DNA of 64,000 bases from the NCBI RefSeq assembly GCF_014257025.1, contig NZ_JACMSF010000004.1, forward strand, positions 124,001 through 188,000, written 5' to 3'. The notes below the pieces were generated by a model. The model saw nothing but the letters and a program-made list of their open reading frames with translations. It did no database searches and had not been told where the DNA came from. This document shows, in pieces, positions 19,801 through 30,900 of this stretch. The position numbers were made by a program, and so were the translations under genes. Each line of letters begins with the position of its first letter. Position 1 is the stretch's first letter. The stretch comes from Streptomyces cupreus (lineage in GTDB: Bacteria > Actinomycetota > Actinomycetes > Streptomycetales > Streptomycetaceae).

Positions 19801-20583
19801 ATGGATGAGGGGGCAGCTGCCGTACTCGCGGCGCTGATCGCGGTGGCAGGTGTGGCGCTTGGCCTGTTTGGGGCCCGCTGGCAGGCACGCGGCATGCAGG
19901 AGCAGGCGAACGCAGCCATCGAAGCGGTCAAGGCGCAGGGGCGAGACCAAAATGCACAGTGGCGTCGGACCGTAAGGCGCGACGTCTGGGTCGAATATCT
20001 CGGCGCCGTGGATGAGTTCAGGCTGGCTGCCGGAGAGGTAGCAGGACATCTCGCTGACGAAGATTTGCCAGAGGCCGAGCTGGGACTCGAAGCGGCTCAC
20101 TCTCGGTCTGTGGGCGCAACCGACGCATATCGCAAGATCGAGCTCGAAGGACCTGAGCAGATCGTCTCCAAGGGCTACGCCTTGCAGGGCGTCATGGTCC
20201 AGACGATCTTCGAGCTGGAGCAGGCACTCACCGCCGCGCGAGCGATGGGAGTACTCGAACAAGCCGGGCAGCGCGAGCAGCGCGAAGTTCCCTCCGATCA
20301 GCATCGGCCGATCGCGGCGGTTCTCAGCTCGCTACGCGAGCTGCGGGGCATGGAATCCGACGATCCGGGCCGAACGGAGTACGGACAGCGCCTCGGCCTC
20401 CAGATCCTCGCCTTGGACTTGCTATCTGCCTCTGACACCACGGCCCTCGTTTTCACGTACGCACACCAGCTGTCACTGAGCGAGGCTGTGGAGCGCTACC
20501 CCCACGGGCGGTGGCAGCGTTTCCACGAAGTGCGAACAGACTTCGTTCAAGCGGCTCGCTCGCATCTCGATGGCAACACTTGA
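19801..20583 (+). CDS. Membrane-anchored protein of unknown function
   Basis: A 260-residue protein. One N-terminal hydrophobic segment (residues 6-24, AAVLAALIAVAGVALGLFGARW) is followed by a charged helical region rich in Ala/Gln, suggesting a single-pass protein with a cytoplasmic helical domain. No enzyme motif is visible. Proteins of this shape are frequent in Streptomyces genomic islands. It is convergent with the defence operon and separated from it by a hairpin terminator, so it is probably not part of that system. The RBS is weak. Confidence 0.75.
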   Translation: MDEGAAAVLAALIAVAGVALGLFGARWQARGMQEQANAAIEAVKAQGRDQNAQWRRTVRRDVWVEYLGAVDEFRLAAGEVAGHLADEDLPEAELGLEAAHSRSVGATDAYRKIELEGPEQIVSKGYALQGVMVQTIFELEQALTAARAMGVLEQAGQREQREVPSDQHRPIAAVLSSLRELRGMESDDPGRTEYGQRLGLQILALDLLSASDTTALVFTYAHQLSLSEAVERYPHGRWQRFHEVRTDFVQAARSHLDGNT

Positions 20584-20594
20584 GCCTGGCTGCC

Positions 20595-20626
20595 GGTCAG
20601 GGCGCGGGTAGGTCGTCGCCCTGACC
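20595..20626. terminator. Hairpin terminator between the membrane protein and the defence operon
   Basis: Perfect 10-bp stem GGTCAGGGCG (20595-20604) / CGCCCTGACC (20617-20626) with a 12-base loop, in the 80-base space between two convergent genes; probably bidirectional. Confidence 0.65.
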
Positions 20627-20663
20627 AGCTAGTCAGCACCTCCCGCACAGCGGGGGGCCTCAC

Positions 20664-23600
20664 TCAGGCTTCTCCGGACGCCGTCTTGGTCGCGCCTCCA
20701 TGCTTCGTCACTCTGGGACGGCACCGGACGCGGACCGCGCCATGGGTAAAAGCCTTATCTGTTGCCTTGCTTGCCCATACGTACGCTTCTCCGGGCTGCA
20801 ACTGCGACATCTGCTCGGAACGCAGCCCGGAGAAGGCGGCGTTGGCTTTCTGAAGGTGCTTCAGCCAGGCGGGCGACGTGAACTTGTGCAAGATGACGTG
20901 ATCCGAGAGCTCGATCAGGGAGATCGGTACTGACGGTGGGTCCTGGCTGGCAACCAGAACGCTCATGCCCTTATGCCGCATCTCTCGGACCGTCTCGACG
21001 AGTCCTGCGACGAGGTCGGGGCTGTCGATGTACTTGTGCGCCTCGTCGAACACGACCAGCTTGTTGAAATGCTCACCGCCGCTGCGTGCCTCGGCGAACA
21101 GCTGCATCAGAACGACGAAGAGGCCGAGCGCCTCGTCCTTCTCGATGAACTCGTCACGAAGGTCGACGATGATCAGACGTCCCGGGCGGATGAGGCTGGT
21201 GAGCTGGGCGTTGTCGTCGATGTAGTCACTGGCGAGGTTGAGTCGCTCCTGGGCAAGCTGCTTGACATGGTCCGGCATGCCCGAGTCGGCCACGCCCTGT
21301 CGGATGACGTCGAGCCTCAGGTCGTTGCGATGCGCTCGCATGATCCGCGTGAGCTGGCGGATGTAGGTGGACTGGTTGCCCACGGCCCCCATGAGGAACC
21401 GCCAGTGGGAAGCCTGCAGCTCGGCGGAGGAGAAGGCCAGCGGCTGGATCGCAATATCGGGGAACTGCCGCTGCCGATCGACGACTTGGTCGGCCGGCGC
21501 GAGCAGCAGGACGTCCTCAAGGGCTCGCGGCTCGGCCCCGTAACGCTCCTTGAGGACCCTCAGCTGAGCCTTGTCGTCGTTGGGGCGCGCCATCGAGGTG
21601 AATTCCGGGGCGTAGTCCATGGTCTGGCTGTAGTGGAAGACCACGGTTGCCAGCGGGTGCGGGAGCTCGTTTACCGGCGGTGACGGTAGGGAGGCCATCT
21701 CGATGATGCTGCCAAGGGTGTAGCTCTTCCCGCCTCCCTGGACCCCGAACAAGCTAATCGTGTGTGTCTCGTTGAGGTCGAGCGCGACCGTTCTGCCTGC
21801 CACCTCGCCCAGCACGCCGTGCTGCGGCGAGGGGTGGACGACACCGAGAAAAACTCCAGGGGCCGACGAAGCAGGCGCCGCAGCTGAAGGAGCCAAGGGA
21901 GCATCGACGGTGACAGCGTCTGGGAAGCTCTGTGGGGCGGGCACGGTGGCTGAGCGGGGAGGCAAATCGGTGTCACCGTGAGCAGGGACATCGTGTGCAC
22001 TATCCTGCACGTCACCCCGCTCCGGGCCAGGCTCCGAGGCCACCGGATCCGGTCCCGACGGAGGAGTTACGGAGTCCGTGCGGTCCTGCTGGTCCGACGA
22101 TGCACTCGGGGCGTCGGTAGGTGCCCGGACATCAGCTTCGTCCGGCTCGGTGACGGCCGACTCCGACACCGGAGCGTCCTCGCTGTTGCTCTCCGGGGGA
22201 GCCTCTGCGTCCTGCGCACGGAATTCCGCGTCGGCCAGGCGTGGCACCGACAGCTGCAGCAGCGCCAGGGTGGGCGCCGTGGCTTCGCCGTCCGGCTCCG
22301 AGGCCTGGTCCTCCACAGGGGTGTCCCCGAGCTCGGGCAGTCCCGGCCGTACGGTGGGGATGGCGTTGATCAGTTCGGTGATCAGGTCGCTGCCGATCCG
22401 GTGGAAGTGCACACCATCGTCGAGCTCCCGGTCGGTGCCGCTGCGGGCGAGGTCGAAGATCAGGCCGCTGCGGGTGAAGCTCAGTTTGTACCCCTTGTCG
22501 AGGCTGTCGAGCAGAGCGTGTGCTGCCTCGCGGGGTTTGTGGCCCATCGTGCCGTGGCGTGCTGCTCGCTCCAGGTAGAAGCGCAGCATGGAGCCAAGCA
22601 CAAGGTTCTTGACCGTGCGGTCGACACGGTCAGGAGTGGTACGCGCCGGGTCGAAGGACTCGGCTAGGACGGTTTCGCTGCGCTCCAGCTGCTGGGCAAC
22701 CTTCGTCTTCAGTCTCTGGTAGGCGCTGATGTCGTCAAGGGCGGTGTAGCACTTCACCTCGATGAGGTGACAGACGACGGTCCGTTCCCTGGCATTGAGG
22801 TGGAAGAGGGCCAGGTCGCTGCGCTGGAAGGAGGAGGCGTCGCCAAGCTCTCGGGCCAGGCGCCTTGCTTCGCTGTACAGCTCAGGGTGGGCGTCGAGAG
22901 GGACGACGATCTGGTTTTGGAGGACGTCCTGGTAGTCCAGGTAGAGGCGGGCCAGGGAGAGGCCGAGGACTTCGGTGCGCTGGTTGGGTGCGGTGGAGGC
23001 CAGTTTGAAGGCGAGGTTTCCGGAGAGCAGACGCAGCTGCTCGAAGAAGGTGTTGAGATGGCGTTCTTCGACGTCGAGTCCGTGTTGCTCCGCCGTGGGG
23101 CCGAGCAGGGTGCGTAGTTCGTCGACCGAGTTCGAGCTCACCATGATCTGGTGGCCCAGCCCGCCGGCGAGAGAGGGCGCGTAGTCGATGACGTATTCGG
23201 GCCTACCGTGCTGTCCGGCATGGTCGAAGTACTCCAGGCCAAGGGTTCGGTCGATGGTGACGACCCAATCGCCGGCCTGATGCGCCTGGTAGAGCAGAGC
23301 CCGGCCCGCGTTGTCGAGCGACAGGACGGTGCACGGGACGTTGCGCGGCGCCTGTCCGGCGGTGGCGACATTGGCAGCCGCGCTGGCGAGCAGCCCGGGC
23401 ATCCTGCTCATGAGTGTGGCGAGGTCTTCGGCGTCCTCTGTGGCCAGGGCGGTACCGTGACGCGGGGCGATACGCCAGACGATCTGCTGTTCGTTGTCTT
23501 CGTAGGTGGAGGCTGTTGTTTGGACGAGTCCGTGTACCGGCGCGTTGACGATGTCCTGACGTACAACGGAGCTGTACTGTTCGCCGCCGAAGGCGTCGAT

Positions 23601-26309
23601 CAGGATGGTCAGGTGGGCGTCGAACTCGGCAGGGCGTTGGTTGAACTCCCGTACGGAGCGGACGGAGTAGACGAGCTTCGCGGTCCGTGTGCCCCCCGCT
23701 GTGTGCAGAAAAGCTTCAGCCTCGGCGGAGGCGATCTGGTTCTGGGCGCTGAGCAGTTTGCCTAGTGCCGCTCCGGTCTCTTGTGCTTCCGGGTCGGTCG
23801 CGCACAGGCGAATGTCGTACGTGAGGTCGCGGGTGGCCGTGCGTTGCTGCAGTTCGAGGAGCGCGTCGGCGACGATCTCGCCGCGGCCCGCGTTGACGAC
23901 GTTCAACACGAGGGTGCGGACGTACGGGTGGAGGCGGACGTACCTTTCGATGCGGTCAGCCAGCGCGGTCCCGGACAGTGCGCTCGCGCCGTTCGAGGTG
24001 CGTGAACTTACGGTGGGGAGGTTCAGGGCGGTGGACAAGCGGCCGAGCAGGCCACGCGGGTCCGCGGTCTCACTGGGGAGGTAGACGCCCCAGTACGGGG
24101 TGAGGTTGTCCGCGGCGGCCATGAGTCGCCCGTCCTGGCGGGGAACGGCGAACGGGAAGCCCAGTGGGGACAGGGCGTCAAGGAGCGATTCCCGGGCCGC
24201 GATGATCTGGCGTTTGTCTGCGTCGCCGAGTCGCCCGACCCACTCCTGGCCCATGGCAGACCAGGTCGCCAGCCAGAGCGCGCGCAGGGGATGCGTGGGC
24301 GAGACGAGCAGGATCGTGTCGCGCTGCCCGAGGCCGTCGGTCAGGGTGATTGCGGCACAGTCGATCTGCTGAAGCCGCGCAAGTGTCACGAGTGCGGCGC
24401 CTCGGGTGTCGTCTGTGGACCGCTCGACCTGGAGCGATTGAGCTGCCACCAGCTCGGCGTACGCCTCGGCATAGGCAACTAGGACTTCTCGTACGGGCTC
24501 GAAGTCGATCGCCTCGCTCACCAGGAGGTCCCCGGTGCCCGCCCCGCCTGCTCTTTCGTCGCCCTGACCGCTCACTGCGGTGAAGTAGGCGTGCCGCGCG
24601 GCGAGGAAGGTGCCGTACGCCTCGGCTGCCCGCCCGCTCAGTTCGCATTCCAGGTTTTCGTCGGTGCCGGTGGGCGATTCGGCTGTGCCGTTCGAGTTCA
24701 GCACCAAGCGGCGCAGCGTGGTGTCGCTGGGCCGCGCCAGCAGGTCCTGCTGGATCTGTACCAGCAGAGGGGCGAGGCGGATCTCGGCGCTGCCGACCGT
24801 GTGGATTCTGGCGTTGAGGACGCGCTGCGGGCTGCGCGGGGTGGTCGCCTTCCAGCGGATGCCATTGACTGTTACACGCGACGGGTCGTCGCCGGCGGCC
24901 AGCGCTTCGAATTGCAGGGACCGCAGTGCCTGGACGACGCCTTCGTAACGCCCAGCGCTCCGCTCGGGCGGTTCCTCGGTCTCCGCATCGGGGATGACGT
25001 AGAAGCGTTCGCTCTCGCCGCCGGGTTGGTCGTGGGCGCTGGGAGCGACGTCGAGCGCGACGTCCGACGCGTCGAGTGGGGTGACGCGCACGTAGTGCCA
25101 CCCCTCCTCCCAGTCGATCTTGTTCAGACGGCGCAGCGGGGCCTTGAACTCGGCTATCGCTGTCTTTCCCTTGCCGCGGTAAGCGATCCGTCCGATCGGT
25201 CCGCCGTTCTCAGAGACGATCTCCACCCGGAAGCGTTCGAGCCCGTCCACCTTGCGGGGGTCCGGCTGCACGGAGAACCGTGCCGTCACCTCGCGTACGC
25301 CCTTCTCGCCGGCGAGCAGGTAAGGCTGCCCCGCCATGGCCTCCAGCGCCGGATAGGCGCGCAGGTCCGCAGGGTTGTCTCCGGCGGCCGGCAGTCCGAG
25401 CTCTCGCACTTCGATGGAGACGGTGGCGCGCCGTTGCTCGTCGATGTGCCAGTTACCGAAGGACAGCCCCCAGTTCTCCCGCTCGACGACGATGCGGCGG
25501 GTCCAGGCCACCGGGTCTTCCAGTCCGCAGCGGGTGGCAAAGCCGGCGAGCCGGGCAGCGAAGTCCGCGTCGCTGAGTCCGAGGTCCAGGACGCGCTGAC
25601 GTTCCGATCGAGTCGATCCGGTCAGCTTGTCGACCAGCCCGCGGTTCCGCTCGACGCGTTCCCTGACAAGGGTGGGGTCGGCGAACAGGTCGAAGTCGGG
25701 CACGAGCCCGAAGTGGAAGACGGCTGCGCCGGCCACCTGCTCACGGTACGCGTTGGCCTGAAGTGTCAGCAGATACGTAGCGACAGCGCGATCACCCATG
25801 CGACGGTCCGAGCCGTCCCGGAGAGCGGCGAGCAACTCGTCCACGCCTTGACGCAGTTGGTCCGGTACCTGGTCGAGAAGGTGCTCCGCCAGCTGCCCGT
25901 ATGCATCGCCTAGAGGTACCTCTTCGAACGTCGCGATCCCGAAGGAGTCTTCGGCGCTCACCCGCATCCCCGGCGGGACGAAGACCAACAGAGGGCCCGG
26001 GAGGACTTCGTCCTCCGTGCGGTTGCGGAGCTCGACCAGCTTGGTGCTGGTGACAGTGACGTCATGGAACGACCGGTCAGGGGCCAGGTCGTCGGCCGTG
26101 CCGAGGACACAGACTGTGGCGTCGGGGCCGAGCGCTCCCCGGAGCCGGCGCACAAGCGGCGCCGCGAGTTCGGCCTCCACCTCGGTGACGCGCATGCAGT
26201 GCCCGGCGGTCCGCTCACCGACGAGCTTGGCCAGCCGGGGAACGAGGACGCCTTCGAGGGCCTCGCGGAGATCTTTGGGGGTGATCTCCGCCAATCCGAT
26301 TGTGCTCAT
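20664..26309 (-). CDS. MADS-type giant ATP-binding protein (MAD8-like), HerA/FtsK-like ATPase at C-terminus
   Basis: An 1881-residue protein, last gene of the defence operon. The N-terminal 1350 residues are novel to me, without metal or nuclease motifs I can point to. Around 1340-1500 is an acidic, Pro/Ser-rich linker. The C-terminal 380 residues are a P-loop ATPase of the HerA/FtsK group: Walker A GVQGGGKSYT near residue 1521, Walker B VVFDEAHKYID near 1753, then ASQDPPS as the sensor strand. Such ATPases translocate on DNA. In MADS the ATP-binding subunit MAD8 has this role in size and place. Its ATG overlaps the MAD7-like stop by 4 bases. The product is unusually large, so correct full-length assembly deserves confirmation. 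Confidence 0.85.
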   Translation of the reverse strand: MSTIGLAEITPKDLREALEGVLVPRLAKLVGERTAGHCMRVTEVEAELAAPLVRRLRGALGPDATVCVLGTADDLAPDRSFHDVTVTSTKLVELRNRTEDEVLPGPLLVFVPPGMRVSAEDSFGIATFEEVPLGDAYGQLAEHLLDQVPDQLRQGVDELLAALRDGSDRRMGDRAVATYLLTLQANAYREQVAGAAVFHFGLVPDFDLFADPTLVRERVERNRGLVDKLTGSTRSERQRVLDLGLSDADFAARLAGFATRCGLEDPVAWTRRIVVERENWGLSFGNWHIDEQRRATVSIEVRELGLPAAGDNPADLRAYPALEAMAGQPYLLAGEKGVREVTARFSVQPDPRKVDGLERFRVEIVSENGGPIGRIAYRGKGKTAIAEFKAPLRRLNKIDWEEGWHYVRVTPLDASDVALDVAPSAHDQPGGESERFYVIPDAETEEPPERSAGRYEGVVQALRSLQFEALAAGDDPSRVTVNGIRWKATTPRSPQRVLNARIHTVGSAEIRLAPLLVQIQQDLLARPSDTTLRRLVLNSNGTAESPTGTDENLECELSGRAAEAYGTFLAARHAYFTAVSGQGDERAGGAGTGDLLVSEAIDFEPVREVLVAYAEAYAELVAAQSLQVERSTDDTRGAALVTLARLQQIDCAAITLTDGLGQRDTILLVSPTHPLRALWLATWSAMGQEWVGRLGDADKRQIIAARESLLDALSPLGFPFAVPRQDGRLMAAADNLTPYWGVYLPSETADPRGLLGRLSTALNLPTVSSRTSNGASALSGTALADRIERYVRLHPYVRTLVLNVVNAGRGEIVADALLELQQRTATRDLTYDIRLCATDPEAQETGAALGKLLSAQNQIASAEAEAFLHTAGGTRTAKLVYSVRSVREFNQRPAEFDAHLTILIDAFGGEQYSSVVRQDIVNAPVHGLVQTTASTYEDNEQQIVWRIAPRHGTALATEDAEDLATLMSRMPGLLASAAANVATAGQAPRNVPCTVLSLDNAGRALLYQAHQAGDWVVTIDRTLGLEYFDHAGQHGRPEYVIDYAPSLAGGLGHQIMVSSNSVDELRTLLGPTAEQHGLDVEERHLNTFFEQLRLLSGNLAFKLASTAPNQRTEVLGLSLARLYLDYQDVLQNQIVVPLDAHPELYSEARRLARELGDASSFQRSDLALFHLNARERTVVCHLIEVKCYTALDDISAYQRLKTKVAQQLERSETVLAESFDPARTTPDRVDRTVKNLVLGSMLRFYLERAARHGTMGHKPREAAHALLDSLDKGYKLSFTRSGLIFDLARSGTDRELDDGVHFHRIGSDLITELINAIPTVRPGLPELGDTPVEDQASEPDGEATAPTLALLQLSVPRLADAEFRAQDAEAPPESNSEDAPVSESAVTEPDEADVRAPTDAPSASSDQQDRTDSVTPPSGPDPVASEPGPERGDVQDSAHDVPAHGDTDLPPRSATVPAPQSFPDAVTVDAPLAPSAAAPASSAPGVFLGVVHPSPQHGVLGEVAGRTVALDLNETHTISLFGVQGGGKSYTLGSIIEMASLPSPPVNELPHPLATVVFHYSQTMDYAPEFTSMARPNDDKAQLRVLKERYGAEPRALEDVLLLAPADQVVDRQRQFPDIAIQPLAFSSAELQASHWRFLMGAVGNQSTYIRQLTRIMRAHRNDLRLDVIRQGVADSGMPDHVKQLAQERLNLASDYIDDNAQLTSLIRPGRLIIVDLRDEFIEKDEALGLFVVLMQLFAEARSGGEHFNKLVVFDEAHKYIDSPDLVAGLVETVREMRHKGMSVLVASQDPPSVPISLIELSDHVILHKFTSPAWLKHLQKANAAFSGLRSEQMSQLQPGEAYVWASKATDKAFTHGAVRVRCRPRVTKHGGATKTASGEA

Positions 26310-27973
26310 CGGGCCGCCACTCCCGTCTTCGCCGCTGCGCCGATGGCGTACCGGGGAGTGATGGTCTGTGTCAGATAGGCGTCCGACATGTCCTGGTAGT
26401 AGCCGATCTCGCGAAGCCGGTTGAGGAATGCCGCCGAGTTGGCGCGCAGTGCTGCCTGGTCGTCGAGGTGTGCGCCTGAGAAACCGTCGGAGTCGGGCAG
26501 CTGGTCGATGTAGAGCCCGTAGCGATCCTGCAGGAGGGCGAGGAACTCATCCACACGCATCGGCGACGTCTTCAGATCGCCGGACGAATCGTTGTCTTCC
26601 CGGAGCAACGACACCTGAAGGAGCACTTCCAGGAGCCGCGCGTCCAGCACGAAGCGGCGGGTGGAGTTCTCGCCACCGCTGCGGCCGCCTCGCGGCTGTG
26701 CGAGCAAGGCGCCGGGCCGGTGCTTGAGCAGCATCGTGTCGAGGCACTCGACGAAATAGCGGCGGTAGTAGCGCCCCTTGTAGTGCATCAGCATCTCGAT
26801 GTACTCGTCGAAAGGGTCAAGATCCAGCTGGGTGATCTGCTTCAGCTCTGCGGGAGTGTCCTCCTCCTCGTCGCGCACCCGGTTGGTCCGCTGTAGGAAG
26901 AACGCGTCGCGGTCCTTGCGGTACGACTTGCCGAGCAGCCGCAGAGCCTCTTCCGGGGTGAAGTAGTTCCTCCCGCGAGGGCGGCTGAGTTTGTCTGTCT
27001 TGACGGCGAGATGCTCGGCGAAGTCGTCGAGCTTCTTCACCTGGTAGGTCGCCTGGATGAAACGGGGAATCCGCCGGTACCAGATCTCCGCGCTGCGTTC
27101 GGCCAGCACAGCGGCCGGGGTCCCCGGTGTCCCTTCGACGTCGAGGAAGAGCCGCGCCCTGTACGGGCAGCGGTCCGCCGCGTCCTCTCCCGCGTGTCCC
27201 TTGCGGCAGGACACAGGAGCCGCGCCCGCCTCGACGACGGCGGGCAGCAGCTTCATCATGCGCAGGTGGTAGAGGGACAGATGGAAGGCGAAGAGGATTT
27301 TCAGATAGTCCACGAGCACGGTGCGTGGCATGTGGTCCTGGTGGTACAGCAACCGCATGACGTCCTGGCACAGCTGCCGCGCTGGCTCGGCGCAGAGCGG
27401 CGGGTAGGGCGTGCGGGGCTTGCTGGTGTCCGGCCGGTCCTGCATCTGGGCTCCGGCCTGCTCCACCAGGTGGAGCAGGGCCTGCGTCTCCACGTCGGTG
27501 CCCGGGCCGGGAGTGATCGCCCCGGTGGCCCGGTCCACGTCGGAGAAGAAGAACTCACGCAGGCCGGCCAGGGCACCCGGGTCCTCGGCGAGCATCTCGT
27601 ACAGCTGCTCGTCGGCCCCGTACGGGCGAGACTTCCGGCTATTGCGGAAGCGGTAGGTGAATCCGTGCAGAGGCCGGGGGCTCGCCACCGCCTCGGAAGC
27701 CTTGCCCCGGTTGACCAGATCCAGGAGATGGGTGGCCGTCCAGCGGGTGGTGGTCTCCCGGTCAAAGCCGTCAAACACCTCGGGGTGCTGCAGGAACAGC
27801 TTGACGAACATGTCGACTTCGAGGGTCTTAGACCGGCTGATCTTGCTGGGCAGTCCCTGGTGCCAAAGCCGGGCCAGGAGCGCGGTGAGGACACGGTCCA
27901 TGTCCAGCGCCTTGTAGTCGATCCGGCTGATGCCGGGATGGTGGAAGGTGCCCAGGGACCCGGTCAGCGCCAT
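26306..27973 (-). CDS. MADS protein MAD7-like, unknown function
   Basis: A 555-residue soluble protein, no enzymatic motif recognised. It is rich in basic and aromatic residues (RYYRRYFVECLDTMLLKHR, RRIPRFIQATYQVKK), which fits nucleic-acid or protein binding. A short CRKGHAGEDAADRCPYR segment could bind zinc with few Cys. Identification rests on position: between the kinase and giant ATPase genes with coupled overlaps on both sides (10 bases upstream, ATGA downstream), as MAD7 lies between MAD6 and MAD8 in the known system. Expected to act with the ATPase. Confidence 0.75.
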   Translation of the reverse strand: MALTGSLGTFHHPGISRIDYKALDMDRVLTALLARLWHQGLPSKISRSKTLEVDMFVKLFLQHPEVFDGFDRETTTRWTATHLLDLVNRGKASEAVASPRPLHGFTYRFRNSRKSRPYGADEQLYEMLAEDPGALAGLREFFFSDVDRATGAITPGPGTDVETQALLHLVEQAGAQMQDRPDTSKPRTPYPPLCAEPARQLCQDVMRLLYHQDHMPRTVLVDYLKILFAFHLSLYHLRMMKLLPAVVEAGAAPVSCRKGHAGEDAADRCPYRARLFLDVEGTPGTPAAVLAERSAEIWYRRIPRFIQATYQVKKLDDFAEHLAVKTDKLSRPRGRNYFTPEEALRLLGKSYRKDRDAFFLQRTNRVRDEEEDTPAELKQITQLDLDPFDEYIEMLMHYKGRYYRRYFVECLDTMLLKHRPGALLAQPRGGRSGGENSTRRFVLDARLLEVLLQVSLLREDNDSSGDLKTSPMRVDEFLALLQDRYGLYIDQLPDSDGFSGAHLDDQAALRANSAAFLNRLREIGYYQDMSDAYLTQTITPRYAIGAAAKTGVAAR

Positions 27974-30900
27974 GTCGTCTCCTCCACCCGGTCGGCGCCC
28001 TCGGCGAGCGGCTCATCTTCGCTGTCCGGCTGCCGTGCCGTCAGCTCTTCCATGTGCAGTACAGAGTCCTCGGTGCGGTGGATACGACGCAGGTCGTGTC
28101 CGTGTGTCGTTAGCAGCACTTCCTGATACGGGACTGCGGCCAGCCTGTTCTTGAACACGGCGAGGGCGAGCTGCTGTCCTTGGAGGTCGGCGACAGACGG
28201 CCGGTAGCCGCGCTCGAACCGCTGCAGAAGCTCGAACAGGTCGAGCCGGATGTCCAACTCGGCTGTCCCGCCCCGACTGCCGGCCGGGTCGCGGTAGCTG
28301 AGGCGCAACGAGGTGCGCCCGGACTCGATGTATGTCGAGTCCGGAGCTTCTCCGGGTTCGAGGCGGAACCCCGCGGCAGGGAATCGGCGGAAGCTGCGGA
28401 TGGTTCCCCCCTGCACGTCGCGCACCTTCAGCGCGAGGGCGTCACCGATCCGCTCGGGGGCAACCAGTCCTTCGCCGCGGTTGAGCGCACGCAGGATGTC
28501 GTCCCGCTCCTCTGCAAGGGAGCTCCGGGCCGAGAGTAGGTCCATGAAGCGCAGCACCGAGGGGAACGGCAACATCCGCTCTGCTCGCTCCTCGTCGTGG
28601 AGCTCGAAGTAGAGCAGCCGGCGGCCCGCGTCCACGTAGCGGCGGTGCGCCGCCGCCTGGGAGGTACGGGCGGCAGCCGACCGGCCCAGCTGCTGGAACT
28701 GCTGGCCCAGCAGTGTGCGGCCGTGGTCGCTGCGGCCGTCGACCGTGACCAGTGCACGGTCCTCGAGGAGTCCCGCATAGTCGAGCCGCCGGTCGAGCTG
28801 TGGCTGGGGAACCGACGCCACATCGGCCTCCCGCAACAGGGAGAGCAGCCGGTCCCGTTCCCGTGGGGTCCCGTCGGCTGCGGGCGGGGTGCCAAGGTGC
28901 GCGGAGAAATAGAAGCTGTCCAGGATCTCCCGAGCGTCGCCGGCCGCATACAGCTGGTGGATCTCGGCGCAGTCGCGGCCCGAAGTGAGGGTGAAGGCGA
29001 GGGCCGACCTCAGGTCCCGGAGGGTGATGTGCAACTTGCCACGTAGCTGGGTCAGTTCGTAGATGCGCCGCAGCCGCCGCTTGACCTGCAGGCCGGCCGC
29101 TGGGTGCTGGAAGGTTTGGGCGTTGTGCCGTGCGTAACAGGTCGCGGCGAGGTCACAGCTCTTGCAGTCCTCCCAAAACCGGCTGTGCGTCATCCGGTCG
29201 AGCATGCGCTCAAGCAGCGACTCGCCGTCTTGGGGCGTCCCATCGGTGTCGAGAGGACGGGCCGCCACGTCACGCGCGTTGAGATTCACCACAGCGGCGG
29301 CCTGTCCGGTTGGCCGGCCCGCCAAGCCCAGGTTGACGAGCTTGGCAAGGTGTTGAAAGCGGTCGTGGTGATGGCTGAGGAAGTCGACCAGGCGCCCCTC
29401 GTTGATGGCGATCAGTCTGGTCTCGCCTTGAACGGGCCACGACGAGTCGTCCGCACCGGTGAACGGCGCGAAGAACTCCTCCAAGACCTCGTCGCCGCTG
29501 GTCTCGCCCTCGTCCTGGCTTCCATCGTGGTTGGTGCGGAAGCGGTGACCATCCAGGGTGAAGTCGGTGCCGTTGGGCCGCCGCGGCCCGAACGTGGCCC
29601 CGAGATCGCGGGCCTGCCGTTCGAAGCTCTCCAGAAATGCGGTCTTGCCGTCGCCCGCGTTGCCGGTGACCACGACGAGCGCGTGCCGACCTTCGCGGAG
29701 CGCCGGTACGAGCTCACGGTCCAGGGCCGTCTCGACATACACGGACATACTGTGCGGGTCGAGTCCGCGAGTGCCTCGGTTACTGCGGCGGCTCTGGCTG
29801 TACAGCGTCTGGAGGTGCGCGACGAAGGGATTGCTGTTCGGCTCGGGCCGCAGTGACTCGTCACCGCTGCTGGTGGCCGGTGGAGCGGGCGACAGTTCGG
29901 AGCGCGCGGGCAGCGGCGGCGGTATGGGCGCGATGCGCGCGGACTCCAGGGCCTCAAGTGCGCGCAGCAGCTCTTCAGCCGTGGTGAACCGCTCGCCACG
30001 GTAGGGGGAAATGGCCCGCAGCATGATCTCAACTAGGCCCGGTGAGAGGTCTCCGAAGCCGCTGTAGGCGGTGCGCGGATCGATCGGGCGCACTCCGGGC
30101 GGCGGATACTCGACGCCTTCCCACGGGTACTGTCCACCGGTCAGCGCCTCGTACAGGGTGACGCCGAGCCCGAACAAGTCGCGGTCGGTGTATCCGGTGC
30201 CGTCAGCGGGGACCTGGTCCAGATCGGGCGGGGTGTAGCGCGGACTGGTGTAGGTGTGCCCTTCGGAGGAGTCCGAGGTCTTGGATATCCCGAAGTCGAT
30301 CAACTTTACCCCGTCGTCGGTCCAGAGCAGGTTGCTCGGCTTGACGTCGCAGTGCCATACCCCGAGTTCGTGGATATGCCGCAGCCCGCGGGCCGTGTCG
30401 ATCGCGAGCCGCAGGACGTCCGCCGCGCCCATCCGCCCGCCGCGGACCACCTCGGCGACGTCCTTGCCGTCAATGAACTCGAAGACCAGGTAGGGGTATT
30501 CGTCCGGGGGCAGCAGCCTGTCCGCGTCCACCATCGACACCACGTTGCGATGCGGCGCGTGTTGGAGTCGCTGCAGTACGTCCGCTTCACGGCGCAGCCG
30601 CTCCAGGACGGAGTCCCGGTCACGAAGGACCAGCTTCACCGCGCGGTCAACGCTCCTGATGGTGTCGTACACCCGGTAGGCCACGCCGAACGATCCGGGG
30701 CGGCCCAGCCGATGCCGCACCAGGTACTTCGTTCCGAGCTGGAAGTCGGCGGGCAGGTCCTTGAAAAACTCAGGGCCGCGCGGTCCATCCACCCCCGCCG
30801 CAGAGGCGGACTGAGGCGCGGCGGAGGAGCCAATGCGCTTGGACGGGATGTTTCGCGCGCCCATAGCGAGATCGAGTCGCCGCAGCGCGTCGAGCGCGGT

